Assembly: GCF_014648635.1 (NCBI RefSeq)
Contig: NZ_BMRM01000003.1
Span: forward strand, 310,001 to 374,000
DNA from: Streptomyces cinerochromogenes
GTDB lineage: Bacteria > Actinomycetota > Actinomycetes > Streptomycetales > Streptomycetaceae
Direction: 5' to 3'
DNA: 64,000 nt
The first letter of the stretch is position 1; every line of letters begins with the position of its first letter. Both the position numbers and the translations under genes were made by a program. The notes beneath the pieces are model-generated. The model searched no databases and was not told where the DNA came from. It saw nothing but the letters and a program-made list of their open reading frames with translations. Below, piece after piece: positions 50,805 to 61,303 of the stretch.

Positions 50805-51346
50805 TCAGCCATCGAGCGAACCCTCGAAGTCGCTGGTCAACGCCGTAGGGCTGCTGGACGAGGGCAACGGGGAGGGACGGCCGGCGTCATGGCCGGCGTC
50901 CGTGGTGACACCCAGATCACGAGGCATCGCCTCTCTCATGGCACCTGCCAGAGACCAGAGCGCGTGCTGCGCCTCCGCGGCTGACCGAAGGGTTTCCCCT
51001 GGCCGAGGATTCCCCTGCTCCAGGCGCTTGACCTGCCCATAGACCCGGGTCAGCGCCTCGTTCAGTTCGTGAGCCGGAACGATCACGGCGTCGGGTGCGA
51101 TCATCAGCGTCTCGGACCACCGGTCACGGAACGTGTGACGTACAGGTGCCGGCTGAGCGCGGTGGCGAACTGGCGGGCGTCCCGGTGCAGTTGTGTGTAG
51201 CAACTCCGCCGTAGCGCACGGTTCTCGCGAGCCTCCAGGATGGCGTGGGTCATCTCCAGCTCGCGCTTCTGGGCCCGGTCGGCGCCACGCTGGGTGAGCA
51301 GCGCGGCCCCGAGAGTTCCTGCCACACCGGTGATCGCCACCACCAC
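50805..51346 (-). pseudogene. Decayed gene for a small membrane-anchored protein (internal frameshift)
   Basis: Two minus-strand frames make one recognisable product. The first (from GTG codons near 51346) has a membrane segment (VVVAITGVAGTLGAALLTQ) and helix (RGADRAQKRELEMTHAILE) up to RHLYVTRS, then stops at 51104. The second resumes as FRDRWSETLMIAPDAVIVPAHELNEALTRVYGQV and ends at 50805. The frames meet near 51130, where a short stretch of coding sequence appears to be deleted. Intact relatives in actinomycetes, as I recall, have a longer helix there. The function of the family is unknown. An assembly error is possible. Confidence 0.65.
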
Positions 51347-51530
51347 CGCCCGTGCGGGAACGGCACCGGAAGGAAAGACCGTCAGCCGATGCAGGGCTGT
51401 ACCTCCGGTCGGCTCCCGAGTCCGGGCCGGGCCGGCCCACCTCCTGCCGGCTCGACCGAGCGGGTGTCTTCCGGTGTGCCGGACGACGGCCTGACACGGG
51501 CGGCCGCGGGCGGCTCGTAGCCTCGGCGAC

Positions 51531-52274
51531 ATGCTGGGGCTTCCTGCTCATGTCCGTGCCTGCCTGTTCGACCTCGACGGTGTCCTCACGCAGACCGCGA
51601 AGGTGCACGCGGCCGCGTGGAAGGAGATGTTCGACGGCTATCTCCGCGAACGCGCGACACGTGAGGGAACCGAGTTCGTGCCCTTCGACGCGGTGGACGA
51701 CTACGACGAGTACGTCGACGGGCGGCCCCGCGAGGACGGTGTGCGCACCTTCCTCGCCGCACGCGGGGTGCACCTGCCCGAGGGGACACCCGACGACCCG
51801 CCGCAGGCGGAAACGGTGAACGGACTGGGCAACCGCAAGAACGTCCTCGTCCTGCGACGCATCCGCGAGGAGGGAGTGGAACCCTACGAGGGCTCGGTCC
51901 GCTACCTCCACGCGGTACGGGACGCCGGCCTGCGCCGCGCGGTGGTGTCGTCCAGCGCGAACTGCCGGGACGTCCTGGTCGCGGCGGGCATCGAGGACCT
52001 GTTCGAGGAGCGGATCGACGGAGTCGTGGTACGCGAACGCGGGCTGCGTGGCAAACCCGCCCCCGACACCTTCCTGGAGGCGGCCCGCGGCCTCGGCGTC
52101 GAACCGGACGAGGCCGCCGTGTTCGAGGACGCCCTGGCCGGCGTCGAGGCCGGTCGGGCCGGACGGTTCGGTGTGGTCGTGGGCGTGGACCGGGTGGGCC
52201 AGGCGGACCAGCTGCGCGCACACGGAGCGGACATCGTCGTCCGTGACCTGGCCGAGCTCCTGGAGCCGCGGTGA
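51531..52274 (+). CDS. HAD-family beta-phosphoglucomutase
   Basis: 247 residues. HAD motif [10 protein letters not shown] with both Asp, then a cap domain, motif II VVSSS, the Lys of motif III in RGKPAPDTF and motif [14 protein letters not shown]. The DLDGVL motif and long cap fit beta-phosphoglucomutase, which converts beta-glucose 1-phosphate to glucose 6-phosphate. The gene overlaps the downstream GH65 phosphorylase (GTGA), the enzyme that produces beta-glucose 1-phosphate, so the two form a disaccharide-salvage operon. Confidence 0.9.
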   Translation: MLGLPAHVRACLFDLDGVLTQTAKVHAAAWKEMFDGYLRERATREGTEFVPFDAVDDYDEYVDGRPREDGVRTFLAARGVHLPEGTPDDPPQAETVNGLGNRKNVLVLRRIREEGVEPYEGSVRYLHAVRDAGLRRAVVSSSANCRDVLVAAGIEDLFEERIDGVVVRERGLRGKPAPDTFLEAARGLGVEPDEAAVFEDALAGVEAGRAGRFGVVVGVDRVGQADQLRAHGADIVVRDLAELLEPR

Positions 52275-54667
52275 TCACCCATCCGAGCTACACGGTCGAA
52301 CCGTGGTGCCTGCGCGAGACCGACCTCAACCTGGACGTGCTCGCCCAGAGCGAGTCGGTGTTCGCGCTCTCCAACGGACACATCGGGTGGCGCGGCAACC
52401 TCGACGAGGGAGAGCCGCACGGGCTGCCCGGCGCCTACCTCAACGGCGTCTACGAGCGCCACCCCCTGCCCTATGCGGAAGCGGGCTACGGATATCCCGA
52501 GTCCGGCCAGACGATGATCAACATCACCGACGGCAAGATCATCCGTCTGCTCGTCGACGACCACCCGTGCGATCTGCGCTACGGCCGGCTGCAGGCACAC
52601 GAACGCGTCCTGGACTTCCGCTCCGGTGTCCTCCACCGTACGGCGCGGTGGGTGTCGCCCGGCGGCCGTACCGTCCGGATCACCTCCCAGCGGCTCGTGT
52701 CCTTCACCCAGCGCGCGGTCGCCGCGATCGTCTACGAGGTCGAGCCGATCGACGGACCGACCACGGTGGCCGTGCAGTCCGAGCTGGTCGCCAACGAGCA
52801 ACTGCCCCGCCTGCACGGGGACCCGCGCGTCGCCGCGGCGATCGAATCCCCCCTGGCCGCCGAGGAGCACTTCGCCCAGGACACCCGCCTGCGGCTCGTG
52901 CACCGCACCGCCCACAGCGCACTGCGGGTGGGCGCAGCGGCCGACCATCTGGTCCAGGGCCCGGAGAGCACACACTGGACGGCGCAGAGCGAGCCCGACG
53001 TCAGCCGGCTGACGGTGACCGCGGACCTGGTACCCGGACAGCCACTGCGGCTGGTCAAGTTCGTGGCCTACGGCTGGTCGGGGGAGCGCTCGCTGCCGGC
53101 CGTGCACGACCAGGTGGACGGAGCGGTGGCGGCCGCGGTCAGCACGGGCTGGGACGGACTGCTCGCCTCGCAACGGGCGTACCTGGACCGCTTCTGGGCC
53201 GGCGCGGACGTCGAGGTCGAGGGGGACGCGCAGATCCAGCAGGCGGTGCGGTTCGCCCTCTTCCACGTGCTCCAGGCGGCGGCCCGCGGAGAGAACCGGG
53301 CCATCCCCGCCAAAGGCCTGACCGGCACGGGGTACGACGGGCACTCCTTCTGGGACACCGAGTCGTACGTGCTGCCCGTCCTGACGTTCACCGCGCCGGA
53401 AGCCGTCGCGTCGGCACTGAGGTGGCGGCACAGGATGCTCCCGCCGGCCCGGGAACGCGCGGGCCAGCTCGGCCTGTCGGGAGCGGCCTTCCCCTGGCGG
53501 ACGATCGACGGCGCCGAGAGCTCCGCCTACTGGCCGGCCGGCACGGCCGCCTTCCACATCAACGCCGACATCGCCCTGGCCGCCGTCCGGTACGTCATGG
53601 TGACCGGGGACGAGGACTTCGAGCGCCGTGAGGGTCTCGACCTCCTCGTGGACACCGCCCGGCTGTGGCGTTCCCTGGGCCACCACGACGCGGAAGGCGT
53701 CTTCCACATCGACGGGGTCACCGGACCGGACGAGTACAGCGCCATCACCCGCGACAACCTGTACACCAACCTGCTGGCCCGGCAGAACCTGCTGGCCGCC
53801 GCGGACGCGGCCGCGCGCCACCCGGACCGGGCCGCGGAACTCGGTGTCGACGACGAGGAGGCCGCGGTCTGGCGGGACGCGGCGACCCGCATGGCGGTGC
53901 CGTACAACGACTCTCTCGGCGTGCACGAACAGTCGGCCGGGTTCACGAGCCTCCAGCGCTGGGACTTCGAGGCGACCCCGCCCGAGAACTATCCGCTGCT
54001 GCTCCACTACCCCTACTTCGACCTGTACCGGAAACAGGTGGTGAAGCAGGCCGATCTGGTGCTGGCGATGATGGAGTGCCCGCACCTCTTCTCCGAGGAG
54101 CAGAAGGCACGCAACTTCGCCTACTACGAGGCGCTCACCGTCCGCGACTCCTCCCTGTCCGCGTGCTGCCAGGCAGTGCTCGCCGCCGAGACCGGGCACC
54201 TCCGGCTGGCCTACGCCTATCTCGGCGAGGCCGCGCTGATGGACCTCGACGACCTGGAGCACAACACCCGCGACGGCCTCCACATCGCCTCCCTCGCCGG
54301 CACCTGGATCGCCCTGGTGACGGGTTTCGGCGGCCTGCGCCGGTACGTCGGCGAGGAGGGGAAGCCCGACCTGCTCGCCTTCGCCCCGCGCCTGCCGGAA
54401 GCGCTGTCCCGGGTGGCGTTCACCGTGCTGGTCCGCGGACGCAGGCTGAAGGTGGACATCGGCCCGTCCCATGCGCGATACCGGCTGGTGGAGGGCGAAC
54501 CGCTGGTCGTGCTGCACCACGGGGAACCGGTGACCGTGACCACCGACGCTCCCCTGGACCGACCGGTGCCCCCCACCCCCGCCCGCCCCGAACCACAGCA
54601 ACCACCGGGCCGCCGCCCGACGGGCCTGCTCACCGGAGAGGAACAGCAAGCGGGGACACAGGCCTAG
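52271..54667 (+). CDS. GH65 disaccharide phosphorylase (trehalose/kojibiose/maltose type)
   Basis: 798 residues, GTG start overlapping the mutase stop. The N-terminal beta-sandwich domain ([20 protein letters not shown]) and the (alpha/alpha)6 catalytic barrel are evident, with DTESYVLP and the catalytic Glu in [27 protein letters not shown] lies in the phosphate-binding region. The family phosphorolyses alpha-glucosides with inversion, giving beta-glucose 1-phosphate; the exact disaccharide cannot be read from sequence. The C-terminal about 40 residues are Pro/Arg-rich and probably disordered. Confidence 0.9.
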   Translation: MITHPSYTVEPWCLRETDLNLDVLAQSESVFALSNGHIGWRGNLDEGEPHGLPGAYLNGVYERHPLPYAEAGYGYPESGQTMINITDGKIIRLLVDDHPCDLRYGRLQAHERVLDFRSGVLHRTARWVSPGGRTVRITSQRLVSFTQRAVAAIVYEVEPIDGPTTVAVQSELVANEQLPRLHGDPRVAAAIESPLAAEEHFAQDTRLRLVHRTAHSALRVGAAADHLVQGPESTHWTAQSEPDVSRLTVTADLVPGQPLRLVKFVAYGWSGERSLPAVHDQVDGAVAAAVSTGWDGLLASQRAYLDRFWAGADVEVEGDAQIQQAVRFALFHVLQAAARGENRAIPAKGLTGTGYDGHSFWDTESYVLPVLTFTAPEAVASALRWRHRMLPPARERAGQLGLSGAAFPWRTIDGAESSAYWPAGTAAFHINADIALAAVRYVMVTGDEDFERREGLDLLVDTARLWRSLGHHDAEGVFHIDGVTGPDEYSAITRDNLYTNLLARQNLLAAADAAARHPDRAAELGVDDEEAAVWRDAATRMAVPYNDSLGVHEQSAGFTSLQRWDFEATPPENYPLLLHYPYFDLYRKQVVKQADLVLAMMECPHLFSEEQKARNFAYYEALTVRDSSLSACCQAVLAAETGHLRLAYAYLGEAALMDLDDLEHNTRDGLHIASLAGTWIALVTGFGGLRRYVGEEGKPDLLAFAPRLPEALSRVAFTVLVRGRRLKVDIGPSHARYRLVEGEPLVVLHHGEPVTVTTDAPLDRPVPPTPARPEPQQPPGRRPTGLLTGEEQQAGTQA

Positions 54668-54794
54668 CGGGTGCAGGGCCCGCATCATCGCGATGGCGCT
54701 GCGGACCCGTCGAGGCCGTGCTCCTTCTTGGCCGCGCAGTCCGTCCTGACTGCCTGTTCCCCCCCCGTCAGGGTTCGGCCGGTATCAGCCCGGC

Positions 54795-55406
54795 TCAACA
54801 GCCAGGCGACTCGTCGGGCCGGCCCTGGGGACCACCGGCTCCTGCCGGACCAGGGCCTCCGTCCGGAAGTCGCGGCGATCGGACAGGCTCACCGTGGACG
54901 GCTGTCGGGTGCCGGCGCGGAGCACCGTCGGGTCGGAGAAAGTTCGCGGACTTGCGGGCCAGTACGGCGGTGAAGTGTTCCTGTGCGTCAGGCCGCAGCC
55001 GCGCCAGGGTGACCATGCCGGTGATGACGGCGTCGGCGACCTCGTCCTCCACATCCGTCCAGGAATGGCTGTGCCCCTTCCGGGGATTGGTGCCCCGGGC
55101 ACCGATGACGGCCTGCGCGGCCTCTCCCACCTCCTCGGCGAGCTTGAGCACCTGCAGAGTCCACTGCTCTTCCGGCTGGAGCCCGTTCTCGGTGTCGAGC
55201 CGGTTGAAAGCGTCGGCCAGATCTCGGATCGTGTCCCAGTCACCGCCGTCAGCGGCACGCGGGTGGCGCTCACCGGGGGGTGGCGGCACCGCGGTCCTGC
55301 GCATGACTGCGGGATCGCTGGAGAGACCGAGGGCCTCGAACAGGGGGCGGTGCCCCGTGCCCGATGCCTCCGGGGTCGGTTCGTCCTGTGTGCGGGCCGA
55401 AGTCAA
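54795..55406 (-). CDS. MazG-like nucleotide pyrophosphohydrolase
   Basis: 203 residues from a TTG start: the Shine-Dalgarno AAGGAGG lies 5 bp upstream of TTG at 55406 and decides the start. The core (residues 55-150) has KLAEEVGEAAQAV and DVEDEVADAVIT, the E-E-x-x-E ... E-x-x-D pattern that binds Mg2+ in all-alpha NTP pyrophosphatases. It probably hydrolyses (d)NTPs or a modified nucleotide. The last about 50 residues are Pro/Gly/Arg-rich and unlike the family, so the original C-terminus may have been altered by frameshift. Confidence 0.82.
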   Translation of the reverse strand: MTSARTQDEPTPEASGTGHRPLFEALGLSSDPAVMRRTAVPPPPGERHPRAADGGDWDTIRDLADAFNRLDTENGLQPEEQWTLQVLKLAEEVGEAAQAVIGARGTNPRKGHSHSWTDVEDEVADAVITGMVTLARLRPDAQEHFTAVLARKSANFLRPDGAPRRHPTAVHGEPVRSPRLPDGGPGPAGAGGPQGRPDESPGC

Positions 55407-55760
55407 GTGGTCCTCCTTCGACGGTCACGCGGCCGGCTCTGCGTCCGGCACATGGGGCTGGCTTTTCCGGCTCAACGAGCCAGCCACGATTTCGAACACA
55501 TGTGTTTCGGTCGGGTCGGGAACCCCGTGACGGAGCGGGCGTCGAAGCGTGCGCGCTGCACCGACCGTTGCCGAGTAAGGTGCCAGGCCGGCCGCGACGG
55601 TGGCTGAAACGCCACACCTGCTGCCGGCCGGCGACCGCAGGCGGGCGACGAGCTGCACCGGTTCCCGCACACGGCGAAGCCCCCGCCCGCGGGATCGCGG
55701 ACGGGGGCTTCGGGGCGGGCGAGCCGAGGCGGAGGCGCGACCCGCGCCCGACACCGCTGC
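55407..55760. other. 354-bp intergenic region with dyads
   Basis: No credible gene. It contains the mazG-like gene's Shine-Dalgarno, an 8-bp-arm inverted repeat (55456-55463 with 55478-55485), a perfect 12-bp palindrome AACACATGTGTT (55495-55506) that could be an operator for the mazG-like gene, and the hairpin terminator listed separately. Confidence 0.6.
55675..55712 (-). terminator. Strong stem-loop terminator
   Basis: 17-bp arms (55675-55691 and 55696-55712) pair with a single mismatch around a GGAT loop. It lies about 50 bp downstream of the secreted-protein gene on the minus strand. There is no T-tract, which is common for actinomycete terminators. It is nearly symmetric, so it could also stop + strand transcripts. 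Confidence 0.75.
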
Positions 55761-56129
55761 TCAGCAGTCGGCGCGGAGGCTGTACACGGGGCCCCAGTCG
55801 CCCCGCACGGGACCGTAGTTGGCCGGCGTCGTGTAGATCACGGTGTTCTTCGAGCCGAACATCTTCACCCTGCCGTTCCCGGAGAGGCGGTTGTTCCAGT
55901 AGCCGCCCCCGTTCCACGACACGGGCACGCCCGCGGACATGCCGCAGTACAGGACGATGGGGTCACCGCCGCTGTCGCTGGTCGCGCAGAACGCGCCGGA
56001 CACGGTGCACGGCCCGGTGACCGCAGGGCTGGTTTCGGTCCTGTCGGCCGCGACGGCACCGGTGGCGGTGCCGGTCAGCACGGCGGTCGAGAGGGCGAGG
56101 AGCGAGACTGCGTTGCGCACCTTACGCAT
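55761..56129 (-). CDS. Small secreted cysteine-containing protein
   Basis: 122 residues with a clear Sec signal (RKVRNAVSLLALSTAVLTGTATGAVAA, cut after AVAA). The mature part is about 93 residues with four Cys (GPCTVSGAFCATS, LYCGMS, RADC at the very end), suggesting two disulfides, and ends YGPVRGDWGPVYSLRADC. The layout is like small actinomycete exoproteins of the I36-inhibitor or crystallin-like kind, but I cannot assign a family. A purine-rich AGGAAAG precedes the ATG. Confidence 0.82.
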   Translation of the reverse strand: MRKVRNAVSLLALSTAVLTGTATGAVAADRTETSPAVTGPCTVSGAFCATSDSGGDPIVLYCGMSAGVPVSWNGGGYWNNRLSGNGRVKMFGSKNTVIYTTPANYGPVRGDWGPVYSLRADC

Positions 56130-56262
56130 GTCTACCTGCTTTCCTGTCGGTTCGGTTGGTGTGGCTTCACCATGCCGGAGGCCGGATGGAACGAACCTTG
56201 AGGAAACCTTGCACGCAGGCTGCGACGGGTGAGGACCTCCCGCCGCAACTCCTCCTGTACTC

Positions 56263-59200
56263 CTACGGGGCTACGCCCTCCCACGCCCGCGTGAACAGCA
56301 GCGGCAGAGGCGCGGAGGGCACCGCGGGCAGGTGTGATGTCGACCGGTGTTCCCTGGACAGGGGCAGCAGGCCGAGCTTCGACGCCTCGATCGGGAGGCG
56401 AGGCGGCTTCCGCTCCTGCCAGGCGCCCGGCAGGAACAGGGAGCGGCCCGCTCGTGACCGGAGGGCACGCAGCACTCGGCCCGACGCGTGCAGCTCGGCC
56501 TCCGCCTTCTTGAAGCGGCTGGGCTTCCAGCCGGTCCACGCCTTGACGTTGCGGTCCGACGGGTCCGGCAACGCCAGCAGCATCAGGTAGAGCGACGCGG
56601 CGTCCCTGCCCAGCCCGAAGGTCTCGGCACAGTCCTCGACAAGGTGCGGCACGGACCGCGAGGGGTCCTGCTCCCAGCCTGGCGGGCGTTCACCGTCGGT
56701 GAGCAGGTGCGCTCCGAGCGCGGCGAAGTCGTCGCTCAGCAGCAGCCGCAGGTCCGCGACGGCGGGCAGTCCCGAGGGACTGGGCAGCCACTGCGAGGGC
56801 AGTACGGAGTCGAGGTAGGTGTCGAGGGCGTCCAGCAGGGGATCGTCCGGTCCCTTGAGCGCGGCGGGGTCCACCCGCAGGTGACGCACGTCGTACACCG
56901 CGTCGGCCACCTCGGTGACCGCCGGATGAGCGGTGAGCGCCTCGGTCGAAGGGGGTGCCCCCATCAGGTAGTTGCTCTGCAGCGAGAAGAGCGTGAGCGG
57001 ACCGGGGGCCGAGGACAGCTCCTCGCGCAGCCGGGATATCGCCGCGCCGGCCGCGAGGCGCGACGGGTCCCCGGCCGGGGTGCGGTAGGCGAGCCAGGCG
57101 GCGATTCTCGGCAGGGCCAGCAGGTGCGGTTCGCCCGCCAGACCCGCGCGGTGGGGAGCCAGGCAGTCCGCCCCGCCGGCCAGCCGGCCGAGGAGGGCGG
57201 GCAGCCGCAGATGGGGCCACCAGCTCCCGTCGTCCCCATGGGACTGCCGGGCCGTGGCCGCCTCACCCTGGGGCGGGAGCGTCTCCTTCGTGGCGAGGGG
57301 CAGCAGCGCGGAGGGTACCGGCAGGGGGCTGCCCAGCTCCTCCAGCCACCACTCGGCGGCCCGGTCCACGTCGGGCCCTGTGGCCCACAGCTGCTCGGGG
57401 TCGTCGGGAAGGAGCCTGTCGTAGAGAGCCGTGATGAATCGGGGACCGAGCGCGTCGGTCAGCGCGGCAACCGCCTGTTCCGCCTCCTTGTGCCGGATCT
57501 TCCAGGCCTCCAGGTCGGCGGAGTAGTGACCGGAGAGATACCCCTTCTCGTCGTCCAGCTGGTGCGGCGCGCAGGGAACGTGTGCGATCAGCAGCACGGT
57601 GGCCTCCGCCTGGGAGAGGCCCAGGCGCTCCGCGAAGGCTCGGGCGAGCTCGGGGCGGGCCGGTGCCGCGCCGTGCTTCCGGTACAGCTCGGCGAAGCGT
57701 GTGAACCATCCGCCCGGCCGCACCGGCTTCAGTACATGGGCACGTGTGACCTTCACGCCTGCGGGAGCCAGGGGCCCCTCCTCGGTGAAGGAACCGTCCG
57801 GGGAGTACTCCCACAGCGTGCGCCGGGGGTCCCTGCCCCGACTGGTCAGGACGTAGGCGACGGACGTGTCCGTCCGGAAGACGGTCCCGGGCAGCGGGGC
57901 GTTGATGTCGGTACGGTCCTCGGGCACCTCGCAGTGGACGATCCGCCAGTGGCCCGGCTCACCGGTGACGAAGGGGTGGGCGGCGTACTGCATCAGCGAC
58001 CGGGCCGCCGAGCCGCTCGGCAGCGAGGAGACGGTGCACAGGGCGAGTGCCGCGGCGCACGCGTGCGTGTGCCGGAACCGGCCGTCGCGGGGCATGCGGT
58101 CGAACGTGGTGGTGGCCTGCCCCAGATCACCTCCCCACACGGCCGTGCCGTCCTTCGCGAGCGCCATCATCTGACGGCTCACCCGGTCCTCCGGTTCCTG
58201 CGACCCCGCGTCGGCGCCCGGCGGCACATCGCCCTCACCGGGGGTGAGACAGCCGACCAGCCGCTCCAGTCCCGCACGGCAGTTGACGGCCATGACCAGG
58301 GAGCGGGCGGCCCGGCTGCCCGTCGGCTCGCCGAGTTGCGGCAGCGCTTCGAGGATCGGTCCGCGATTGGGTCCCCGGACGCCATCCCGCTCGACGTAGT
58401 CGGGCCGGAGCCTCCCCAGCAACTCCTCGGCCTGCGCACGCGAGACGGTGTCGGGCAGCTCCGCCATCAGCAGCGGTACGACGTCCACCGCCGCGAACTC
58501 CGCCGCCGCCTCCGCGTCCTTGAGGAGGAGGTCCACGGCCACGCCCGCGTGCACGAGCCGGCCGAGCAGCAGGACCAGCTCCCCGAAGTCGACGCCCGCG
58601 CGCAGCTTCGCCCGTTCGCGGCCGAACCAGGCCCGGATCTCCTCGTGCCCGATCGGGTTGTCGAACAGCTCGGGGATCCGCTGCCAGCCCTTGGTCTGGT
58701 GCGGCTGGTACCAGTCGTTGGCCCCCAGGTCCCTGATCGTCATCTCCAGGTCGGTACGCACCCGTGCCCGTAGCTCCCGCGCGAAGCGCTCGTCCGCCTG
58801 CAGGTGCTCCAGCTTCGGCCGGTGGCTGAGCTGGATGCTGTACAGCTGCGACGGGCCGAGCAGCTCCGGAGGGTCGGCGACCGGGGCTCCGTGCTCCAGA
58901 AGGAGGTCGATCAGGTCGAGAGGCGTCGTACCGTTGCCGTGCTCGCCGATGCGCCGGTAACGGAACTCCACGGGAACACCGTCGGCAGCCAGCTTCGGCG
59001 CGATCCGCTCGGCGATCTCGTAGACGACGGTCCAGGGTCCGTTCCTGTCGCTGTTCGACAGGACGCACGCGGACAGCCAGGCGGCGGCCTCGCCGACGGG
59101 CAGCCCCGGGGTCTCGCCGGTGAGCAGTGCCAGCGCACCGGTGCGTTCCAGCAGCTCCCGCCACACCCTGGGGCTCTCGCCGAAACGCCGAGGACGCAGC

Positions 59201-60327
59201 CTCAGCACCTGGCGGGCGGCCTCCGGCGCGTGGCTGCCCAGCAGGTCCATGGCCCGGCCCTTGAGGCAGTCGGTCCAGAACTTGTCGTCCGACAGCGAGA
59301 CACCGCCCACCGCGAAGATCTCCCCGAGCAGCGTGGCCAGTTCCCTCTCCGGTTCGAGACCGGCGGCCTTGGCGAGCTTGCGCACGTCGACGGCCAGCTG
59401 CGGGTACACCTCGGACGACGCCTCGACACGGCGGACCACCACCTGGCGGAACCGCGCGACATCCGCCTCGGTCGCCTCTCCCTTGACGGCCAGCTCGCGG
59501 GCCCAGGCCCGCAGGACCGTGGCGGAGAGGGCCTTGCCCTCGGCGTACGTGAGGTACCGGCCCAGCAGCCACTCCTTGTCGGCCTTGCGCGCCTGCACCC
59601 GCTCGACGGTGCGGGCCCGCCCGAACCAGGCGGCGGCTGTCGTCTGTTCGCCCTGCCGCAGGGCGAGGTCGGCCATGTCGTCGAGGAGCGTGATCAGCAG
59701 TGCGGGAGCCGACTCCTCCAGGTCCCGGAGGGCACCGTCGACGTCCGTCTTGAAGGCGAAGCTCCAGTGCAGGGTGCGTTCCTGGAGGAGCAGGAGCTTC
59801 CCGGTGGCCAGTTCCTCGAGGCCGGGGTGGGCGGCGATGACCCGCTCAGGGAAGGGAAGGGCACCGTCGGAGGTGTCCGGTATGCCGGTGGAGAAGCAGC
59901 CGTCCGGCTCCCACTGCTGCCCGCGCATCAGGCGGTCCCGGTAGGGGATGAGCTGTTCGGGAAGCACCTGGGTCAGCGTGCGGCCGTCGAACCCGGCGTA
60001 CGTACGGGCCCACAGGCCACCTCCACCCAGCTCGTCGGTCAGTTCGACGGACTCGGCCTCCAGGGCCTCCCGCCACAGCGGGTCCGCGTCGGCCAGGGCA
60101 CGCGGCACACGGACCCCGCCCGACGCCCACTCACCCGCCTGCAGACGGCACGCCTCACGGTGCCTGCGCAGCTGCGTCCGCGCCCCGAGCAGGGTGCCGA
60201 GCCCGGGAGCACCCGCGATCGCATCGGGGAACTTCTTGAGCTTCCGCCCCTGCGGATTGCGGTAGACGACCTCCAGATCGTCCGTCAGTTCCGCGGTGTA
60301 CCCGCTCTTTTCCACACGCCTGCCCAT
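56263..60327 (-). CDS. Very large protein of unknown function
   Basis: 1354 residues, ATG after GGGGAAGG. The N-terminus (YTAELTDDLEVVYRNPQGRKLKKFP, then GARTQLRRHREACRLQ) loosely resembles the start of MolR/DUF4132-like proteins, but I did not find their conserved C-terminal block. The rest is a long helical, Leu/Ala/Glu-rich soluble sequence without signal peptide, membrane segments, Walker or catalytic motifs. The G/C third-position pattern is normal throughout, so it is a real gene. It is flanked by a secreted-protein gene and a sortase gene on the same strand. No function is proposed. Confidence 0.8.
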   Translation of the reverse strand: MGRRVEKSGYTAELTDDLEVVYRNPQGRKLKKFPDAIAGAPGLGTLLGARTQLRRHREACRLQAGEWASGGVRVPRALADADPLWREALEAESVELTDELGGGGLWARTYAGFDGRTLTQVLPEQLIPYRDRLMRGQQWEPDGCFSTGIPDTSDGALPFPERVIAAHPGLEELATGKLLLLQERTLHWSFAFKTDVDGALRDLEESAPALLITLLDDMADLALRQGEQTTAAAWFGRARTVERVQARKADKEWLLGRYLTYAEGKALSATVLRAWARELAVKGEATEADVARFRQVVVRRVEASSEVYPQLAVDVRKLAKAAGLEPERELATLLGEIFAVGGVSLSDDKFWTDCLKGRAMDLLGSHAPEAARQVLRLRPRRFGESPRVWRELLERTGALALLTGETPGLPVGEAAAWLSACVLSNSDRNGPWTVVYEIAERIAPKLAADGVPVEFRYRRIGEHGNGTTPLDLIDLLLEHGAPVADPPELLGPSQLYSIQLSHRPKLEHLQADERFARELRARVRTDLEMTIRDLGANDWYQPHQTKGWQRIPELFDNPIGHEEIRAWFGRERAKLRAGVDFGELVLLLGRLVHAGVAVDLLLKDAEAAAEFAAVDVVPLLMAELPDTVSRAQAEELLGRLRPDYVERDGVRGPNRGPILEALPQLGEPTGSRAARSLVMAVNCRAGLERLVGCLTPGEGDVPPGADAGSQEPEDRVSRQMMALAKDGTAVWGGDLGQATTTFDRMPRDGRFRHTHACAAALALCTVSSLPSGSAARSLMQYAAHPFVTGEPGHWRIVHCEVPEDRTDINAPLPGTVFRTDTSVAYVLTSRGRDPRRTLWEYSPDGSFTEEGPLAPAGVKVTRAHVLKPVRPGGWFTRFAELYRKHGAAPARPELARAFAERLGLSQAEATVLLIAHVPCAPHQLDDEKGYLSGHYSADLEAWKIRHKEAEQAVAALTDALGPRFITALYDRLLPDDPEQLWATGPDVDRAAEWWLEELGSPLPVPSALLPLATKETLPPQGEAATARQSHGDDGSWWPHLRLPALLGRLAGGADCLAPHRAGLAGEPHLLALPRIAAWLAYRTPAGDPSRLAAGAAISRLREELSSAPGPLTLFSLQSNYLMGAPPSTEALTAHPAVTEVADAVYDVRHLRVDPAALKGPDDPLLDALDTYLDSVLPSQWLPSPSGLPAVADLRLLLSDDFAALGAHLLTDGERPPGWEQDPSRSVPHLVEDCAETFGLGRDAASLYLMLLALPDPSDRNVKAWTGWKPSRFKKAEAELHASGRVLRALRSRAGRSLFLPGAWQERKPPRLPIEASKLGLLPLSREHRSTSHLPAVPSAPLPLLFTRAWEGVAP

Positions 60328-60483
60328 GCGCCGGCCTTCCCCCGCAGTGCTGGTTCGATGATCACACGCTACGCGGTGCCACTGACAACGCCGCTCCCGT
60401 GGTGCAGCAGGCAGTGCGCGCCGACGTAGGAGGTGTCGGGGCGTCGCGAACTGGGCGGCCGGTGAGGGGGACGGTTCGGCCGG

Positions 60484-61134
60484 CTACGTCACCGCGGTCA
60501 GCGTCGCGAAGACCACGACGTTGCTCAGGTAGCCGGTGCGCTTGGTGTAGCCGCCTCCGCAGGTGATCAACCGGAGTTCAGGCCGTCCCGAACTGCCGTA
60601 GACCGTCTCACTGGGCAATTCCTCCCTGTCGTAGAGCTCGACGGCACGGACGGTGAACACCGCTGTCCGCCGGTCCGCCCGGGCGATCTCGATGATGTCG
60701 CCCTTGGTCAGGGTGCCGAGGTCGTAGAAGACACCGGGATCGCCGGTGGGTGTGTCCACGTGCCCGGTGGTGATGGCGGTTCCTGCCGTGCCGGGAACCG
60801 GGCCGTCGCCGTACCAGCCGACGAGGCCGGGCCGGCCGGCCGGTGGGGTCCGTAGCGTTCCGGCCGCATCGAGGCCCACCCGCGTCATCGGGGCGTCCAC
60901 GCCGATGGCCGAGATCCGGAGCCGTACCGGATCCGCGGGGGGCAGTGGACGGACCGGGGAGCGGGAGGCGTCCCCAGAGGCGGACAGGGCTTGGGCCGCC
61001 GACGGCCGCGGTGGCTCCTCGTCGTGCCCCCCGCCGACGAGCAGTGCCGCGGCCGCCGTCATGGCACAGGCCAGAAGGAGCGCTGCGGGGATGAACCGCT
61101 CTCGTGAGGTGCTGGTGCGGTGTGTGGGTACCAT
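60484..61134 (-). CDS. Class F-type sortase
   Basis: 216 residues. A cytoplasmic basic start and one N-terminal membrane anchor (AALLLACAMTAAAALLVG) are followed by a Pro/Ser-rich spacer and a sortase beta-barrel with the catalytic His in TTGHVDT, Cys in LITCGG and Arg in KRTGYLSNVVVFA. It would transpeptidate or otherwise process surface proteins at the membrane. The downstream-facing neighbour at 61304-61792, on the same strand, is its probable partner. Confidence 0.9.
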   Translation of the reverse strand: MVPTHRTSTSRERFIPAALLLACAMTAAAALLVGGGHDEEPPRPSAAQALSASGDASRSPVRPLPPADPVRLRISAIGVDAPMTRVGLDAAGTLRTPPAGRPGLVGWYGDGPVPGTAGTAITTGHVDTPTGDPGVFYDLGTLTKGDIIEIARADRRTAVFTVRAVELYDREELPSETVYGSSGRPELRLITCGGGYTKRTGYLSNVVVFATLTAVT

Positions 61135-61303
61135 CGCGGTCGAGCCTTCGCTTCACACGGCGGGTGCTGTGCGGCAGGTGGCCCCGCGGCAGCCGGGTGA
61201 TTCCTGCGCGGGGGCCGTTTCAGGCCGGATCGGGCGCCGGGTCGGGCCGGAGTGGACGCTGGTTCGGGCCTGAGTGGAGGGGGCCGGCCGGCACAGGCGG
61301 CGG

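Noticed and set aside
55490..55510. LexA/SOS box reading of the 12-bp palindrome
   Set aside because: The left half (TCGAAC) fits, but the right half reads GTGTTT instead of GTTCGA, so it is not an actinobacterial SOS box.
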